Shown here piece by piece: positions 17,559 through 27,255 of a stretch of DNA of 64,000 nt. The notes beneath the pieces are model-generated. The model was not told where the DNA came from and ran no database searches. It worked only from the letters and a program-made list of their open reading frames with translations. Position 1 is the first letter of the stretch. Each line of letters opens with the position of its first letter. Where the stretch lies: the NCBI GenBank assembly GCA_900100835.1, contig FNCM01000003.1, forward strand, positions 62,001 through 126,000, in the 5' to 3' direction. Made by a program: the position numbers and the translations under genes. This DNA is from Selenomonas sp. WCT3 (GTDB lineage: Bacteria > Bacillota > Negativicutes > Selenomonadales > Selenomonadaceae).

Positions 17559-18848
17559 ATGAAAGTTACGGTTGAGAATGGTGAGAACCAGCAGGTTACT
17601 CTGACGATTGAGGTTGAAGCAACAGAGGTTTCCAAGGCAGTTGAGCGTGCATGCAAACGCCTGGCTAACCGTGTAAATATCCCGGGTTTCCGTAAAGGCA
17701 AAGCTCCGCGTATGATCGTTGAGCGCCACGTTGGTAAAGATGCAGTAATGCAGGAAGCTTTCGATCTCGTAGCTCCGAAAGCATTCGGCGATGCTCTGGA
17801 AGAGCAGAAAATCGATCCGGTTACCCGTCCGAACATTGATATCGTTACCCTCGAAGAGGGCAAAGACCTCGTATTCAAAGCTACGGTTACGCCGCGTCCG
17901 GAAGTTAAACTGGGCGAGTATAAAGGCCTCAAAGTTGAGAAGGCTGCTGTAGAGATTAAAGACGAAGACGTTGAGAAACAGCTCAAGAACTTCCAGGATC
18001 GTCAGGGCAAGATGGTTGATGCTCCGGAAGGCGCTGCTGTTGCTGATGGCGACTTCACGACGCTGGATTTCGAGGGCTTTGTTGATGGCGAAGCTTTCGA
18101 GGGCGGCAAGGGCACGGATTACCCGCTGCAGATTGGTTCCGGCAGCTTCATCCCGGGCTTCGAGGAGCAGCTGATTGGCGCTAAGATTGGCGAAGAAAAA
18201 GAAGTAAACGTTAAATTCCCGGAAGAATACCATGCAAAAGAACTGGCTGGCAAAGATGCTACGTTCAAATGCACGGTCCGCAGCATCAAACAGAAAGAGC
18301 TGCCGGCTATCGATGATGAACTCGCTAAGAAAGTAAGCACCTTCGAGACGCTCGATGAGCTTAAGGCTGATATCCGCAAGAACCTGCAGGAGAATGCTGA
18401 GCGCAAAGCAGAGAACGACCAGAAGAGCGCTGCTATCGAGCAGGCTACGAACAACATCACGGTTGATATCCCGGCTGTCATGATTGACAACCGCGTAACG
18501 TCCATGATCCAGGAAATGGCTATGCGTCTTGAGCAGCAGGGCATGAAGCTCGAACAGTATCTGCAGTATGCTGGCACGGATATCGCAAAGATTCGTGAAG
18601 ACTATCGTGAGACGGCTGAGAAGAACGTTAAGACGGATCTCATGCTGGAAGAAGTTGCTAAGGCTGAGGATATCAAAGTCGAAGCTAAAGATTTGGATGC
18701 TGAGGTCGCTGCTATGGCAGCTGCTTATGGTGCTACGCCGCAGCAGGTCCAGAAAATCATCAAGGAGCAGGGCCGCATCGGTGATCTGGCTGCTTCCGTT
18801 CTCCGCAAGAAAACGGCACAGTTCATTATCGACAACATTGCTGAATAA
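17559..18848 (+). CDS. tig: Trigger factor, ribosome-associated chaperone
   Basis: Peptidyl-prolyl isomerase that meets nascent chains at the ribosomal exit. ATG 17559 is chosen (AGGAGG at 17540-17545); the frame extends upstream to 17502 without support. The 429 residues show the ribosome-binding signature GFRKGKAPR (about 44-52), an FKBP-like domain (about 150-245) including [14 protein letters not shown], and the long alpha-helical C-terminal arms. The codon use is strongly biased, with near-exclusive preferred codons, as expected for high expression. It leads a tig-clpP-clpX protein-quality operon. Confidence 0.97.
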   Translation: MKVTVENGENQQVTLTIEVEATEVSKAVERACKRLANRVNIPGFRKGKAPRMIVERHVGKDAVMQEAFDLVAPKAFGDALEEQKIDPVTRPNIDIVTLEEGKDLVFKATVTPRPEVKLGEYKGLKVEKAAVEIKDEDVEKQLKNFQDRQGKMVDAPEGAAVADGDFTTLDFEGFVDGEAFEGGKGTDYPLQIGSGSFIPGFEEQLIGAKIGEEKEVNVKFPEEYHAKELAGKDATFKCTVRSIKQKELPAIDDELAKKVSTFETLDELKADIRKNLQENAERKAENDQKSAAIEQATNNITVDIPAVMIDNRVTSMIQEMAMRLEQQGMKLEQYLQYAGTDIAKIREDYRETAEKNVKTDLMLEEVAKAEDIKVEAKDLDAEVAAMAAAYGATPQQVQKIIKEQGRIGDLAASVLRKKTAQFIIDNIAE

Positions 18849-18874
18849 GCAGCCCTGATAATGGGGGTATTTCA

Positions 18875-19486
18875 ATGAGTTATGTACCTATGGTCGTAGA
18901 ACAGTCCAGTCGTGGGGAGCGCGCTTATGATATTTATTCGCGTCTCCTTAAAGACCGCATCATTTTTCTGGGCGGTCCGATTGACGACAATGTAGCCAAT
19001 GTAGTTGTGGCACAGCTCCTGTTCCTCGAGTCTGAGGACCCGGATAAGGACATCTATCTCTACATCAATAGCCCAGGTGGCGTGGTCACTGCAGGCTTGG
19101 CTATCTACGATACCATGCAGTATATCAAACCGGACGTATCGACCATCTGCATCGGTCAGGCAGCCAGCATGGGCTCGCTGCTGCTGACGGCAGGTGCCAA
19201 GGGCAAGCGTTTTGCCCTGCCGAATTCGCGTATTATGATCCATCAGCCGCTGGGCGGTGCGCAGGGCCAGTCGACGGATATTCAGATCCAGGCTCGCGAG
19301 ATCCAGCGTATCCGCGATGTTATCAACGATATCATCGTGAATGCTACCGGCAAAACGGTTGAAGAGGTTAATAAAGATACGGAACGCGATAATTTCATGA
19401 CTGCTGAAGAGGCTAAGGCTTATGGGCTGGTTGATGAAGTTATTGTTCGTCCTAAGAAGAGCAAGAAATCGGAATCTAAGGATTAA
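18875..19486 (+). CDS. clpP: ATP-dependent Clp protease, proteolytic subunit
   Basis: Forms the tetradecameric peptidase chamber. 203 residues with catalytic Ser98 in [11 protein letters not shown], His123 in MIHQPLGG, and an Asp near residue 172 in DRDNFM-like segment (seen as [10 protein letters not shown]). The start [20 protein letters not shown] is the usual short propeptide and axial loop. GGGGG precedes the ATG. It lies 26 bp after tig and 9 bp before clpX, its unfoldase. Confidence 0.98.
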   Translation: MSYVPMVVEQSSRGERAYDIYSRLLKDRIIFLGGPIDDNVANVVVAQLLFLESEDPDKDIYLYINSPGGVVTAGLAIYDTMQYIKPDVSTICIGQAASMGSLLLTAGAKGKRFALPNSRIMIHQPLGGAQGQSTDIQIQAREIQRIRDVINDIIVNATGKTVEEVNKDTERDNFMTAEEAKAYGLVDEVIVRPKKSKKSESKD

Positions 19487-19495
19487 GGGGGTGGC

Positions 19496-20761
19496 ATGTT
19501 GAAGTTTGGGGATGAAAAAGGTCAGCTCAAGTGCTCCTTCTGTGGCAAGACCCAGGAGCAGGTGCGCAAGCTGGTTGCTGGTCCGGGTGTCTATATCTGC
19601 GATGAGTGTATTGAACTCTGCAATGAAATCATTGAAGAGGAATTCAGCGAAGATGTAGAGGTAGAGCTTAAGGACGTCCCAAAACCGAAGGACATCCGTG
19701 CTACCCTTGACCAGTATGTAATCGGACAGGATGAGGCCAAAAAGAGTTTGGCTGTTGCTGTCTACAACCATTACAAACGCGTTACCATGGGTTCTACCAA
19801 AAGCGAAGATGTTGAACTGCAGAAGTCCAATATCCTCATGCTGGGGCCGACCGGCAGCGGCAAAACGCTGCTGGCGCAGACTCTGGCGCGCATTCTGAAT
19901 GTTCCCTTTGCCATCGCCGATGCTACATCACTTACCGAAGCTGGCTATGTGGGCGAGGATGTAGAGAATATTCTCTTGAAACTCATTCAGGCTGCGGATT
20001 ATGATGTGGAAAAGGCCGAGCGTGGTATCATCTACATCGATGAAATCGATAAGATTGCCCGCAAGTCGGAAAATCCGTCGATTACCCGCGATGTATCCGG
20101 TGAGGGCGTTCAGCAGGCATTGCTGAAGATTCTTGAGGGTACAACGGCTTCGGTTCCGCCACAGGGCGGCCGCAAGCATCCGCATCAGGAGTTAATCCAG
20201 ATTGATACGACGAACATTCTCTTCATCTGCGGTGGTGCCTTTGATGGCATCGAGAAGGTTATCGAGGCTCGCCTCGGCCAGAAGCAGATGGGATTCGGTG
20301 CGGATATCAAGTCCAAGCGCAAGCGCAGTGTAGGCGACAGCCTGCGGAAGCTTTTGCCGGAGGACTTGTTGAAGCATGGTCTTATTCCAGAGTTCATTGG
20401 CCGCCTTCCGGTGGTTGTCACGCTGGAATCCTTGGATGAAGAGGCCCTTGTCAGCATTTTGACGAAGCCGAAGAATGCTCTGGTGAAACAGTATCAGAAG
20501 CTTCTGGATATGGATGGCGTCAAACTGGAATTTGATGACGATGCTCTTCGCCAGATTGCCAAGGAGGCGCTTAAGCGCAAGACTGGTGCTCGCGGCCTTC
20601 GTTCTATTATCGAAGCCATCATGCGCAATGTAATGTATGATGTGCCGTCGATTCAGGGCGTAACGGCTTGCCGCGTGACGAAAGATGTCGTTACCACCAA
20701 GAAAGACCCTGTTCTGACCGTTGCGAAAAAAGCAAAGGACAGCGAAGAGGAAACTGCCTGA
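19496..20761 (+). CDS. clpX: Clp protease ATPase subunit
   Basis: AAA+ unfoldase that feeds ClpP. 421 residues: N-terminal zinc-binding domain (about 9-50; CSFCGK and CDECIELC), Walker A GPTGSGKT near residue 120, Walker [10 protein letters not shown] near 180, and the pore and sensor II (GARGLR near 370) motifs. The IGF-type ClpP-docking loop is seen as [11 protein letters not shown] 19497... the frame begins at TTG 19496 in the listed frame; GGGGGTGG lies about 5-10 bp upstream, so a TTG initiation is accepted here. A terminator follows at 20781. Confidence 0.95.
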   Translation: MLKFGDEKGQLKCSFCGKTQEQVRKLVAGPGVYICDECIELCNEIIEEEFSEDVEVELKDVPKPKDIRATLDQYVIGQDEAKKSLAVAVYNHYKRVTMGSTKSEDVELQKSNILMLGPTGSGKTLLAQTLARILNVPFAIADATSLTEAGYVGEDVENILLKLIQAADYDVEKAERGIIYIDEIDKIARKSENPSITRDVSGEGVQQALLKILEGTTASVPPQGGRKHPHQELIQIDTTNILFICGGAFDGIEKVIEARLGQKQMGFGADIKSKRKRSVGDSLRKLLPEDLLKHGLIPEFIGRLPVVVTLESLDEEALVSILTKPKNALVKQYQKLLDMDGVKLEFDDDALRQIAKEALKRKTGARGLRSIIEAIMRNVMYDVPSIQGVTACRVTKDVVTTKKDPVLTVAKKAKDSEEETA

Positions 20762-20780
20762 TGGCAGCTTAATAGAAAGA

Positions 20781-20811
20781 GGCGCTGCTAAGGCAGCGCC
20801 TTGTTCTTTTT
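20781..20811 (+). terminator. Terminator after clpX
   Basis: Perfect 8-bp GC-rich stem GGCGCTGC / GCAGCGCC with a TAAG loop (20781-20800), then a T-rich tract. Confidence 0.85.
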
Positions 20812-20863
20812 GAAATAGATTTTTGATGTAAGGATGGAAAATATCGAATAAGGAGGGATACAT

Positions 20864-23170
20864 ATGACGCAAACACGTACTTTGCCATTATTGCCGCTTC
20901 GCGGTATGATGGTTTTCCCCTACATGATGATTCATCTGGATGTGGGCAGGGAACGTTCGATGGCGGCGTTGGAGCAGGCGATGGTCGAAGACCGGGAAAT
21001 CTTTTTGACGGCCCAGCTCGATGCCGAGACGGATAAGCCTGGTCTGGCAGATATCTATACGGTGGGGACTGTGGCTGAAATCCGTCAGCTGGTGAAAATG
21101 CCGGGGGAAAGTGTCCGCGTTCTGGTAGAAGGCCAGCATCGGGCGATTATCCGGGATTACCGTGAGACGGAAACTTATGCCGAAGTGGATGTCGAAGAAT
21201 TCAAGGATAAGATTGACACTTCCATGAAGATGGAAGCTTTGAATCGTGCGGTGGTTCATCAGTTTGAAGAATGGGTCAAGCTGTCGAAAAAGATTCCGCC
21301 AGAGACGCTGGTGTCGGTAGCAATCATCGATGATGCGGGACGGCTGGCTGACCTTATTGCCAGTCATTTGAATCTCAAACTTGAGGTTCGCCAGGAACTT
21401 TTGGGCGCAATAGACATCAAAGAGCGTCTGGAAAAACTCTATGAGGTATTGACCCGCGAATTGGAAATCCTGCAGTTGGAGCATAAAATCGGCCGCAAGG
21501 TTCGCAAGCAGATGGATAAAATCCAGAAGGATTACTATCTGCGGGAACAAATCAAGGCCATTCGTGAAGAGCTGGGGGACAAAGACGGTAAGACCGCTGA
21601 TATTGAAAACGCCAGGGAAAAGCTGGCGGAGGGGGATTACCCCGATGAGGTCCGCAAGGTTGTTGAGCGGGAAATTAACCGTCTCGATGGCATGAGCGGC
21701 ATGAATGCCGAAAACAATGTCATTCGCAACTACATAGATTGGCTGCTGGAACTCCCTTGGCGCAAAGAGTCGGAAGACAATGTGGATATCAAAAAAGCAC
21801 AGAAAATCCTGGATAATGACCACTACGGTTTGAAGAAAGTCAAAGACCGCATTCTGGATTATCTAGCTGTCCATCAGCTGGCGAAGGATAAGAGTGCGCC
21901 GATCCTTTGCCTGGTGGGGCCGCCAGGTGTTGGTAAGACTTCCCTGGCTTCTTCTGTGGCAAGGGCCACGGGACGCGAGTTCATCCGTGCTTCGCTAGGC
22001 GGCATTCGCGATGAAGCAGAGATTCGCGGTCATCGCCGGACTTATGTAGGAGCAATGCCGGGGCGCATCATCGAAGGAATCCGCAATGTGGGAACTCGCA
22101 ATCCGGTGTTCCTGCTGGATGAGGTCGATAAAATCAACATGGATTACCATGGAGACCCATCGGCAGCCTTGCTTGAGGTTCTTGACCCGGCACAGAATTC
22201 CACTTTTAGTGACCACTATATTGAGGTTCCCTTCGACCTCTCCAAGGTCATGTGGATTGTCACCGCCAACAATCTTGGCAACATCCCGCGTCCGCTGCGG
22301 GACCGCATGGAAATCATCCAGCTTTCCAGCTATACGGAACTGGAAAAACTTGAAATTGCCAAGCGCTATTTGGTGGCGCGTCAGCGTGAACAGAATGGCC
22401 TCAAGGCAAAGGATATCCATTTTGGCGCCGGTGTGCTGGCCAAAATCATCCAGGATTACACCAAAGAATCCGGCGTCCGGGAATTGGAGCGGGTCATCGG
22501 ACAGGTATGCCGCAAGGCTGCCCGCAAGATTGTCGAGGGAGAGGAAGCGCCGATTAAGGTCTCCAAGAAAAATCTCAAGGATTTCCTCGGCAAAGTTAAA
22601 TTTGTTGACAGCAAGGCCAACAAAAAGCCTCAGGTCGGTGTGGTAACCGGCATGGCCTGGACGGAAGTAGGTGGTACAATTCTGCCTACGGAGGTATCGG
22701 TATTAAAGGGCAAGGGCAAACTGATTTTGACCGGTCAACTGGGGGATGTTATGCAGGAATCTGCTCAGGCTGGCCTTACTTATATCCGGAGCTGCTCGGA
22801 CAAGCTGAAGCTGCCGGAGGATTTCTATGAAAAAGAAGATATCCATATCCATCTGCCGGAAGGAGCAATCCCGAAGGACGGGCCGTCTGCTGGTATTACG
22901 ATGGCTACCGCCATGGTTTCGGCGTTGACGGGCCGCAAAGTCCGCAGTGATGTGGCTATGACCGGCGAAATTACCCTGCGGGGAACGGTGCTGCCCATTG
23001 GCGGCCTCAAGGAAAAAGTTCTAGCTGCTTATCGCGAGGGGATGAAGACTATCATCCTGCCGAAGGATAACGAACGGGATATTGAGGATATTCCGGAATC
23101 CGTTCGGGAAAAACTGGAATTTGTTCCGGTGGAAACGATGGACCAGGTATTAAAGACTGCATTGATGTAA
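20864..23170 (+). CDS. lon: ATP-dependent protease Lon
   Basis: Homo-oligomeric protease for misfolded and regulatory proteins. 768 residues: LonN substrate domain (about 5-195), coiled coil (about 195-300), AAA+ module with Walker [10 protein letters not shown] (about 350) and Walker [10 protein letters not shown], then the serine/lysine protease domain with Ser675 in GPSAGITM and Lys718 in [16 protein letters not shown] lies 7 bp before the ATG. It is flanked by terminators on both sides, so it appears to be an independent unit, although it follows the clp genes closely. No CIRCE or HrcA-type repeat was noticed upstream. Confidence 0.97.
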   Translation: MTQTRTLPLLPLRGMMVFPYMMIHLDVGRERSMAALEQAMVEDREIFLTAQLDAETDKPGLADIYTVGTVAEIRQLVKMPGESVRVLVEGQHRAIIRDYRETETYAEVDVEEFKDKIDTSMKMEALNRAVVHQFEEWVKLSKKIPPETLVSVAIIDDAGRLADLIASHLNLKLEVRQELLGAIDIKERLEKLYEVLTRELEILQLEHKIGRKVRKQMDKIQKDYYLREQIKAIREELGDKDGKTADIENAREKLAEGDYPDEVRKVVEREINRLDGMSGMNAENNVIRNYIDWLLELPWRKESEDNVDIKKAQKILDNDHYGLKKVKDRILDYLAVHQLAKDKSAPILCLVGPPGVGKTSLASSVARATGREFIRASLGGIRDEAEIRGHRRTYVGAMPGRIIEGIRNVGTRNPVFLLDEVDKINMDYHGDPSAALLEVLDPAQNSTFSDHYIEVPFDLSKVMWIVTANNLGNIPRPLRDRMEIIQLSSYTELEKLEIAKRYLVARQREQNGLKAKDIHFGAGVLAKIIQDYTKESGVRELERVIGQVCRKAARKIVEGEEAPIKVSKKNLKDFLGKVKFVDSKANKKPQVGVVTGMAWTEVGGTILPTEVSVLKGKGKLILTGQLGDVMQESAQAGLTYIRSCSDKLKLPEDFYEKEDIHIHLPEGAIPKDGPSAGITMATAMVSALTGRKVRSDVAMTGEITLRGTVLPIGGLKEKVLAAYREGMKTIILPKDNERDIEDIPESVREKLEFVPVETMDQVLKTALM

Positions 23171-23174
23171 AAAG

Positions 23175-23240
23175 AAAAGCCGACCCCGGGGATGCACTGG
23201 CATTCCGCGCCTGATGGCGTCCCTTTGGGGACGGCTTTTT
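23175..23240 (+). terminator. Probable terminator after lon
   Basis: Arms 23175-23187 and 23227-23239 pair over 13 positions with one mismatch and enclose about 40 nt; TTTTTT follows. The long loop is unusual for a simple terminator, but it lies between lon and engB. Confidence 0.6.
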
Positions 23241-23259
23241 TCGCTAAGGAGATGAAAAA

Positions 23260-23886
23260 ATGGCCAAAGACCGTGTAATCATAACGCAGGGGAAATATAT
23301 AGCCTCGGCGGTAAAACCGGATCAGTATCCGGAAAATGACTTGCCCGAAATCGTTTTTATCGGGCGTTCTAATGTGGGCAAGTCGTCCCTTATTAATTCC
23401 CTTACCCGTGTCAACAACCTGGCCCGGGTGTCGTCACAGCCAGGCAAGACTCAGACCATCAACTTCTTTGAAGTCGGGGTCAAAATCGAAGGCGTGGAAG
23501 GCCGTAAGGCCTTTTATCTCGTGGATTTGCCGGGATATGGTTACGCCAAGACCGGCAAGGAGAAGCGCAAGATTTGGTCGAAGTTTATCGAAGAATATTT
23601 CCTGACTTCACCGCGGCTTCAATTTGTCTGCCAGCTCATCGACATTCGTCATGACCCCATGGCGTCAGATGTGGAGATGTTCGAATGGTTGGTAAAGAAC
23701 AACATCCCGGTACTCATTGTAGCCACTAAGGCGGACAAGATTGGCAAGAATGCCCGCCAAAAGAATATCGCGGCTATCAAGAGAAAGCTGGGGATAGCTG
23801 AGGTTCCCGTACTGCCCTATTCGTCGTTAAAAAATGAAGGCCGTTCAGATTTGCTTGACGTTATCGGGGATAGTTTGGTAGAATAA
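23260..23886 (+). CDS. ysxC: Ribosome-biogenesis GTP-binding protein YsxC/EngB
   Basis: Essential GTPase in late assembly of the large ribosomal subunit. 208 residues with G1 GRSNVGKSSL (about 31-40), switch I around SQPGKTQTINFF, G3 DLPGYGYAKTGKEKRKIW (characteristic of this family), G4 TKADK and G5 region SSLK. A lon-ysxC neighbourhood is common in Firmicutes, which supports the call. AAGGAGA lies just upstream. The symbol engB or yihA is also used. Confidence 0.97.
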   Translation: MAKDRVIITQGKYIASAVKPDQYPENDLPEIVFIGRSNVGKSSLINSLTRVNNLARVSSQPGKTQTINFFEVGVKIEGVEGRKAFYLVDLPGYGYAKTGKEKRKIWSKFIEEYFLTSPRLQFVCQLIDIRHDPMASDVEMFEWLVKNNIPVLIVATKADKIGKNARQKNIAAIKRKLGIAEVPVLPYSSLKNEGRSDLLDVIGDSLVE

Positions 23887-23941
23887 GAGTAAAGAAATGT
23901 GAATCTGATTCATATCTATCGGATTGAAGGGGAGGTATACC

Positions 23942-24400
23942 ATGACAGAGCTTACGTCGTTTGACAAATCTTTACTCAACCTGTTGCAGGGAAATCTGCC
24001 GGTATGCAGCCATCCATTTGCCGTGTTGGCCGAGCAGCTCGGGGCGGATGAGCAGACGGTTTTGAGTCGGCTGCAGCACTTGAAGCAGGAGGGGTACCTG
24101 CGCCGGATTGGAACGTTTTTCAATTCCAATAAGCTAGGTTACAAGGGAACGCTGGTGGCGCTAAAAGTAGATCCCGCTTATATGGAGTCGGTAGCAGAAG
24201 CCATTAACCAGTATCCGGGAGCCACGCATAACTACGAGCGTGAAGGGCGTTATAATCTGTGGTTTACCTTACTGACACCTTGTCTGGAGATGGAAAAGCA
24301 GATTCTCGATGAGGTCGAGGCTCTTCCAGGCGTGGAAGACCTGTTGAACTTAAAGGCAAACAAAAAATATAAAATTAACGTGCAGTTTAAACTGCATTAA
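23942..24400 (+). CDS. ahbA: AhbA-type siroheme decarboxylase subunit (Lrp/AsnC fold)
   Basis: Likely one half of the siroheme decarboxylase that makes 12,18-didecarboxysiroheme in the alternative haem or haem d1 routes. From ATG 23942 (GGGGAGG 5 bp upstream) it has 152 residues: an N-terminal winged helix (about 8-58) and a RAM/AsnC-type beta-alpha-beta domain. RRIGTFFNSNKLGYKGTLVA (about 60-79) matches the AhbA/NirDH pattern rather than an ordinary Lrp regulator. The second subunit is encoded 21 bp downstream. ahbC and ahbD are not in this window, so the final product is uncertain. Confidence 0.75.
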   Translation: MTELTSFDKSLLNLLQGNLPVCSHPFAVLAEQLGADEQTVLSRLQHLKQEGYLRRIGTFFNSNKLGYKGTLVALKVDPAYMESVAEAINQYPGATHNYEREGRYNLWFTLLTPCLEMEKQILDEVEALPGVEDLLNLKANKKYKINVQFKLH

Positions 24401-24421
24401 AGGGATGTTGGGGTAAGAGAA

Positions 24422-24910
24422 ATGGCACAAGAAGTTGCAATGACAGAGCTCGATAAGAAAGTCATTCGGGCGCTTCAGGGGGATTTTCCTTTGGTGTCCG
24501 ATCCTTATCAAGTGCTGGCGGACCAAGTGGGGATCTCGAAAGAGGATTTTCTGGCCTGCGTGAAAAAAATGGAAGAGAGCAATGTGATTCGTAAGATGGG
24601 AGCGGTGCTGCGTCATCGGGAAGTGGGGTTCCGCGCCAACGTCTTGGTGGCTTGGGCTGTTCCCGCGGAGCAGTTGGATGAGATTGCAAAAAAAATGGCA
24701 GCAAGTCCATCGGTATCCCATTGTTATGACCGCAATACAGCGCCGGATTGGCCGTATAATCTTTATACGATGGTTCATGGCCATAGCCGCGAAGAATGTG
24801 AGCGCATTGTGGAAGAACTCGGAAAAGCGTGCAAGGTTTATGAGCATACGATGTTGTATTCCAAAAAGGAATGGAAAAAAACTTCGATGCGGTATTTTAT
24901 GGAAAAATAA
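24422..24910 (+). CDS. ahbB: AhbB-type siroheme decarboxylase subunit
   Basis: 162 residues, paralogous to the previous protein: winged helix then an AsnC-like domain. The segment MGAVLRHREVGFRANVLVAW (about 60-79) is the AhbB/NirDL signature, with the HRE and later YDRN residues likely near the tetrapyrrole. A later in-frame ATG (24440) is possible. AhbA and AhbB form a heterodimer acting in the cytoplasm on siroheme. A strong terminator follows, separating this pair from the haem-utilisation locus, although both concern iron tetrapyrroles. Ordinary Lrp regulators are the main alternative call. Confidence 0.75.
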   Translation: MAQEVAMTELDKKVIRALQGDFPLVSDPYQVLADQVGISKEDFLACVKKMEESNVIRKMGAVLRHREVGFRANVLVAWAVPAEQLDEIAKKMAASPSVSHCYDRNTAPDWPYNLYTMVHGHSREECERIVEELGKACKVYEHTMLYSKKEWKKTSMRYFMEK

Positions 24911-24918
24911 AGAAGAGC

Positions 24919-24968
24919 AAAAGTCCGGTAGACAAGAACAAATAATGTTCGGTCTGCCGGGCTTTTTT
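24919..24968 (+). terminator. Terminator after ahbAB
   Basis: A stem of about 20 bp with a few wobble or mismatched positions (24919-24939 with 24947-24967) closes a short A/T loop and is followed by TTTTTT. Confidence 0.85.
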
Positions 24969-24985
24969 AATTGCAGTAAAAGATA

Positions 24986-25014
24986 TTGACAATCATTATC
25001 ATTAATGATAATAT
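24986..25014 (+). promoter_or_regulatory. Promoter of the haem locus with embedded Fur box
   Basis: TTGACA (24986-24991), 17-bp spacer and TAATAT (25009-25014) form the promoter. The spacer and -10 contain ATTATCATTAATGATAAT (24995-25012), a perfect 18-bp palindrome made of Fur-box (GATAAT-type) units. Iron-bound Fur would block RNA polymerase directly. A second weaker inverted repeat, TGATAATAACTATCA, lies at 25029-25043. Confidence 0.8.
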
Positions 25015-25028
25015 AATGCATGCGTAAT

Positions 25029-25043
25029 TGATAATAACTATCA
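25029..25043 (+). promoter_or_regulatory. Second weak Fur-like inverted repeat
   Basis: TGATA-ATAAC-TATCA lies downstream of the promoter and could extend Fur binding over the transcription start. Confidence 0.45.
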
Positions 25044-25104
25044 GTTACGAATAAGATTCAAAAATGAACATCATTCATATTTTAGGAGGATTGAGGGCAT
25101 TCGT

Positions 25105-26544
25105 ATGAAGTTAGAAGCTTATTTGACGGGATTGCCGCAAGAGAAACGGCAGGCATTGCTAGGGCGGGACACGGAGGACTCCCTGCATCAGGCCTTTTCC
25201 CACAAGCGCGTGGTACACGCAGGATTGATTGGTGAAGCGATAATGCCGGCCAGGCAACAGCAGGTTTGGCAGGCAGCCATGCAGCAGCCGGCGGACCTTA
25301 GCAGCCAGCACGCGGTTTACATTCACATACCTTTTTGCCAGACACGGTGTCTCTACTGTGGGTTTTACCAAAATGCCAGCCGGCAGGAAGTGGAAGATGC
25401 CTACGTGGATGACCTGGTGGCAGAAATTGCGGCGGAAGCGGGAGCGGTTCAGCTGCGCAACACGCCTATCAAGGCAGTTTTTATCGGCGGCGGAACGCCT
25501 ACATCCTTGTCGGCGGTTAATGCCAGCCGGCTGCTGGCTGCAATTCAGCGCAGTTTTTCCTTGGTGCCAGACTGTGAGGTGACTTTGGAGGGGCGCGTCC
25601 ATGATTTGGTGCCTGAGAAAATTGAAGCCTGGCTTTCCCATGGCGTCAATCGTATTTCCTTGGGGGTGCAGTCCTTTGACACGGTTTTGCGCCAACGGGT
25701 GGGCCGCATTGATTCCCGGGAAGAAGTGCTAAGGCGGTTGGCTTTGCTGAAAACCTACGATGTCACGGTAATTGTGGATTTGATTTACGGATTGCCAGGG
25801 CAGACTATGGAGACGTGGATGGAAGATGTCAGGACACTGGAGCTGGCGAATGTGGATGGCATGGATTTATACCAGCTAAATGTCTTTCCCAACGGGCCGT
25901 TGGATAAGGCAGTGGCAAATGGCAGTGTGCCGCCGTGTGCGACGGTGGCTGAGCAGGCGGATATGTATGTGGCGGCACGTGACTATTTGCTGGCTGCAGG
26001 TGTGGAGCGGTTAAGCCTTTGCCATTTCCGGCGCAGCAAACGGGAGCGAAGCCTCTACAATACTTTGGCTAAGACCGGTGCAGCTATCTATCCCTTCGGC
26101 TGTGGTGCTGGTGGCAACTTTGGCGGCCTGACCTTTATGCAGCTTCGGGAGCTAAAGGCATATCATGCCGCTAGAGCCAAAGGGGAAAAGCCCCTGATGA
26201 TGTTAGCACGGCAGGTGGAACCAAAGTTAAAGCAGGCTGCCGACAACATCATCGCCGATTTGGAAAAGGGATTTGTGGACTTCCGGCGGCTCAGCATGCT
26301 GGACTGTCGTTTAGAGGAGTTGGAAATCCTTTTGACTCTTTGGCAGCAGCGCGGGTTGATGACAGAGGATTTAGGCGTTTATCGGTTGACGAAAGCAGGA
26401 GAATTCTGGTATATCAGTCTGACCCAGAGTTTGGTTGAAGCAGCTCAAGTAGTCATGAAGGATAAGGAAGAGCCGATGTCATTGCCAGCTTGGATGCCCC
26501 CGGCAATGCGGGAGAAAATAATGGCGAAAATGGCAGAGAGTTAA
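25105..26544 (+). CDS. hutW: Anaerobic haem-degrading radical SAM enzyme, HutW/ChuW family
   Basis: Family members open the haem macrocycle without oxygen by radical-SAM methyl transfer, freeing iron and making a linear tetrapyrrole (anaerobilin in E. coli O157 ChuW). The 479 residues show an N-terminal extension, then HIPFCQTRCLYCGF with Cys78, Cys82 and Cys85 (CX3CX2C) for the 4Fe-4S cluster, GGGTPTSL (SAM site) and LGVQSFD, as in the HemN/HemW branch, and a HemN-like C-terminal domain. HemW itself is the alternative, but the long N-terminus, Fur control and the neighbouring uptake genes favour HutW. GAGGG lies 7 bp before the ATG. Confidence 0.85.
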   Translation: MKLEAYLTGLPQEKRQALLGRDTEDSLHQAFSHKRVVHAGLIGEAIMPARQQQVWQAAMQQPADLSSQHAVYIHIPFCQTRCLYCGFYQNASRQEVEDAYVDDLVAEIAAEAGAVQLRNTPIKAVFIGGGTPTSLSAVNASRLLAAIQRSFSLVPDCEVTLEGRVHDLVPEKIEAWLSHGVNRISLGVQSFDTVLRQRVGRIDSREEVLRRLALLKTYDVTVIVDLIYGLPGQTMETWMEDVRTLELANVDGMDLYQLNVFPNGPLDKAVANGSVPPCATVAEQADMYVAARDYLLAAGVERLSLCHFRRSKRERSLYNTLAKTGAAIYPFGCGAGGNFGGLTFMQLRELKAYHAARAKGEKPLMMLARQVEPKLKQAADNIIADLEKGFVDFRRLSMLDCRLEELEILLTLWQQRGLMTEDLGVYRLTKAGEFWYISLTQSLVEAAQVVMKDKEEPMSLPAWMPPAMREKIMAKMAES

Positions 26545-26562
26545 TTTTTTTGTTTCTATTAT

Positions 26563-26581
26563 GATAATGATTATTATTATA
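26563..26581 (+). promoter_or_regulatory. Internal Fur box before exbB
   Basis: GATAATGATTATTATTATA matches the 19-bp E. coli Fur consensus at 16 positions by my count. It lies between hutW and exbB, so part of the locus may be regulated separately. Confidence 0.7.
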
Positions 26582-26592
26582 GGAGGTTAGCC

Positions 26593-27255
26593 ATGGAGGT
26601 TTTGATGACAATTGGCCACTGGTTTTCACAAGGTGGTGCGGTGATGTATTTGCTGTTGTTGGCTTCGATTGGTGCCGGTACGGTGATTATCGACCGCATG
26701 CGTTATTATCGCAGCCGTCAGACAGATTTTAAGCAGCATGCGGCAGAAGTCCGGCAGGTTTTGCAGACGAATAGTCTGGCAGAAGCGGCAGAACTGTATC
26801 AAAAGCGGCACACGTCCTTGGATAAACTGACGGCTGCGGCCTTTAAGGCCCGACTGAAGGGGAAAAGCGTTGAGCTGGCGATTGAAGGAGCTGCTCAATT
26901 GGAAGCCGCGCAACTGAAGAAGGGACTGCCATTGCTGGGAATGATGGTTACGTTGGCGCCGATTCTGGGCCTTATGGGAACCGTTATCGGGATGATTCAG
27001 ACTTTTTCCGTTTTCAATCTGCAGGCCGGTTCCCCCATGGCGATTACTGGTGGTGTGGGCGAGGCCTTGATTGCTACGGTGACGGGGTTGGCAGTGGCAA
27101 CCTTTGCCCTTCTCGGACACAGTTATTTTGGCTATCGGCTCGATGGCATGGTAACGGACATGGAACGCTTGGGCACTTGGCTGGAGGACAAGCTTAGTGC
27201 TGGTACGGCGGAACGGATTGTGAAACGGGGGCAGGAAAAGCATGAGGCTGCATAA
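26593..27255 (+). CDS. exbB: ExbB/TolQ-type proton channel
   Basis: Uses the proton gradient to energise TonB. 220 residues with three membrane segments (about 17-35, 117-137 and 152-175), the second and third within the conserved MotA_TolQ_ExbB domain; LGLMGTVIGMI and VGEALIATVTGLAVA are diagnostic. AGGAGG lies 7 bp before the ATG, immediately after the Fur box. It overlaps exbD by 14 bp. With exbD, tonB and the receptor gene encoded in the same run, the function in haem/iron import is well supported. Confidence 0.92.
   Translation: MEVLMTIGHWFSQGGAVMYLLLLASIGAGTVIIDRMRYYRSRQTDFKQHAAEVRQVLQTNSLAEAAELYQKRHTSLDKLTAAAFKARLKGKSVELAIEGAAQLEAAQLKKGLPLLGMMVTLAPILGLMGTVIGMIQTFSVFNLQAGSPMAITGGVGEALIATVTGLAVATFALLGHSYFGYRLDGMVTDMERLGTWLEDKLSAGTAERIVKRGQEKHEAA

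Noticed and set aside
17547..18875. Open reading frame of 442 codons on the minus strand across tig
   Set aside because: It mirrors trigger factor almost exactly; strongly biased codons (GC-rich third positions, few TTA/CTA/TCA) leave the opposite strand open. No ribosome site and no family resemblance.
25105..26544. Oxygen-independent coproporphyrinogen III oxidase (HemN) or HemW
   Set aside because: The CX3CX2C and GGGTPTSL motifs are shared, but the roughly 70-residue N-terminal extension, Fur-box promoter and transporter context favour HutW/ChuW.
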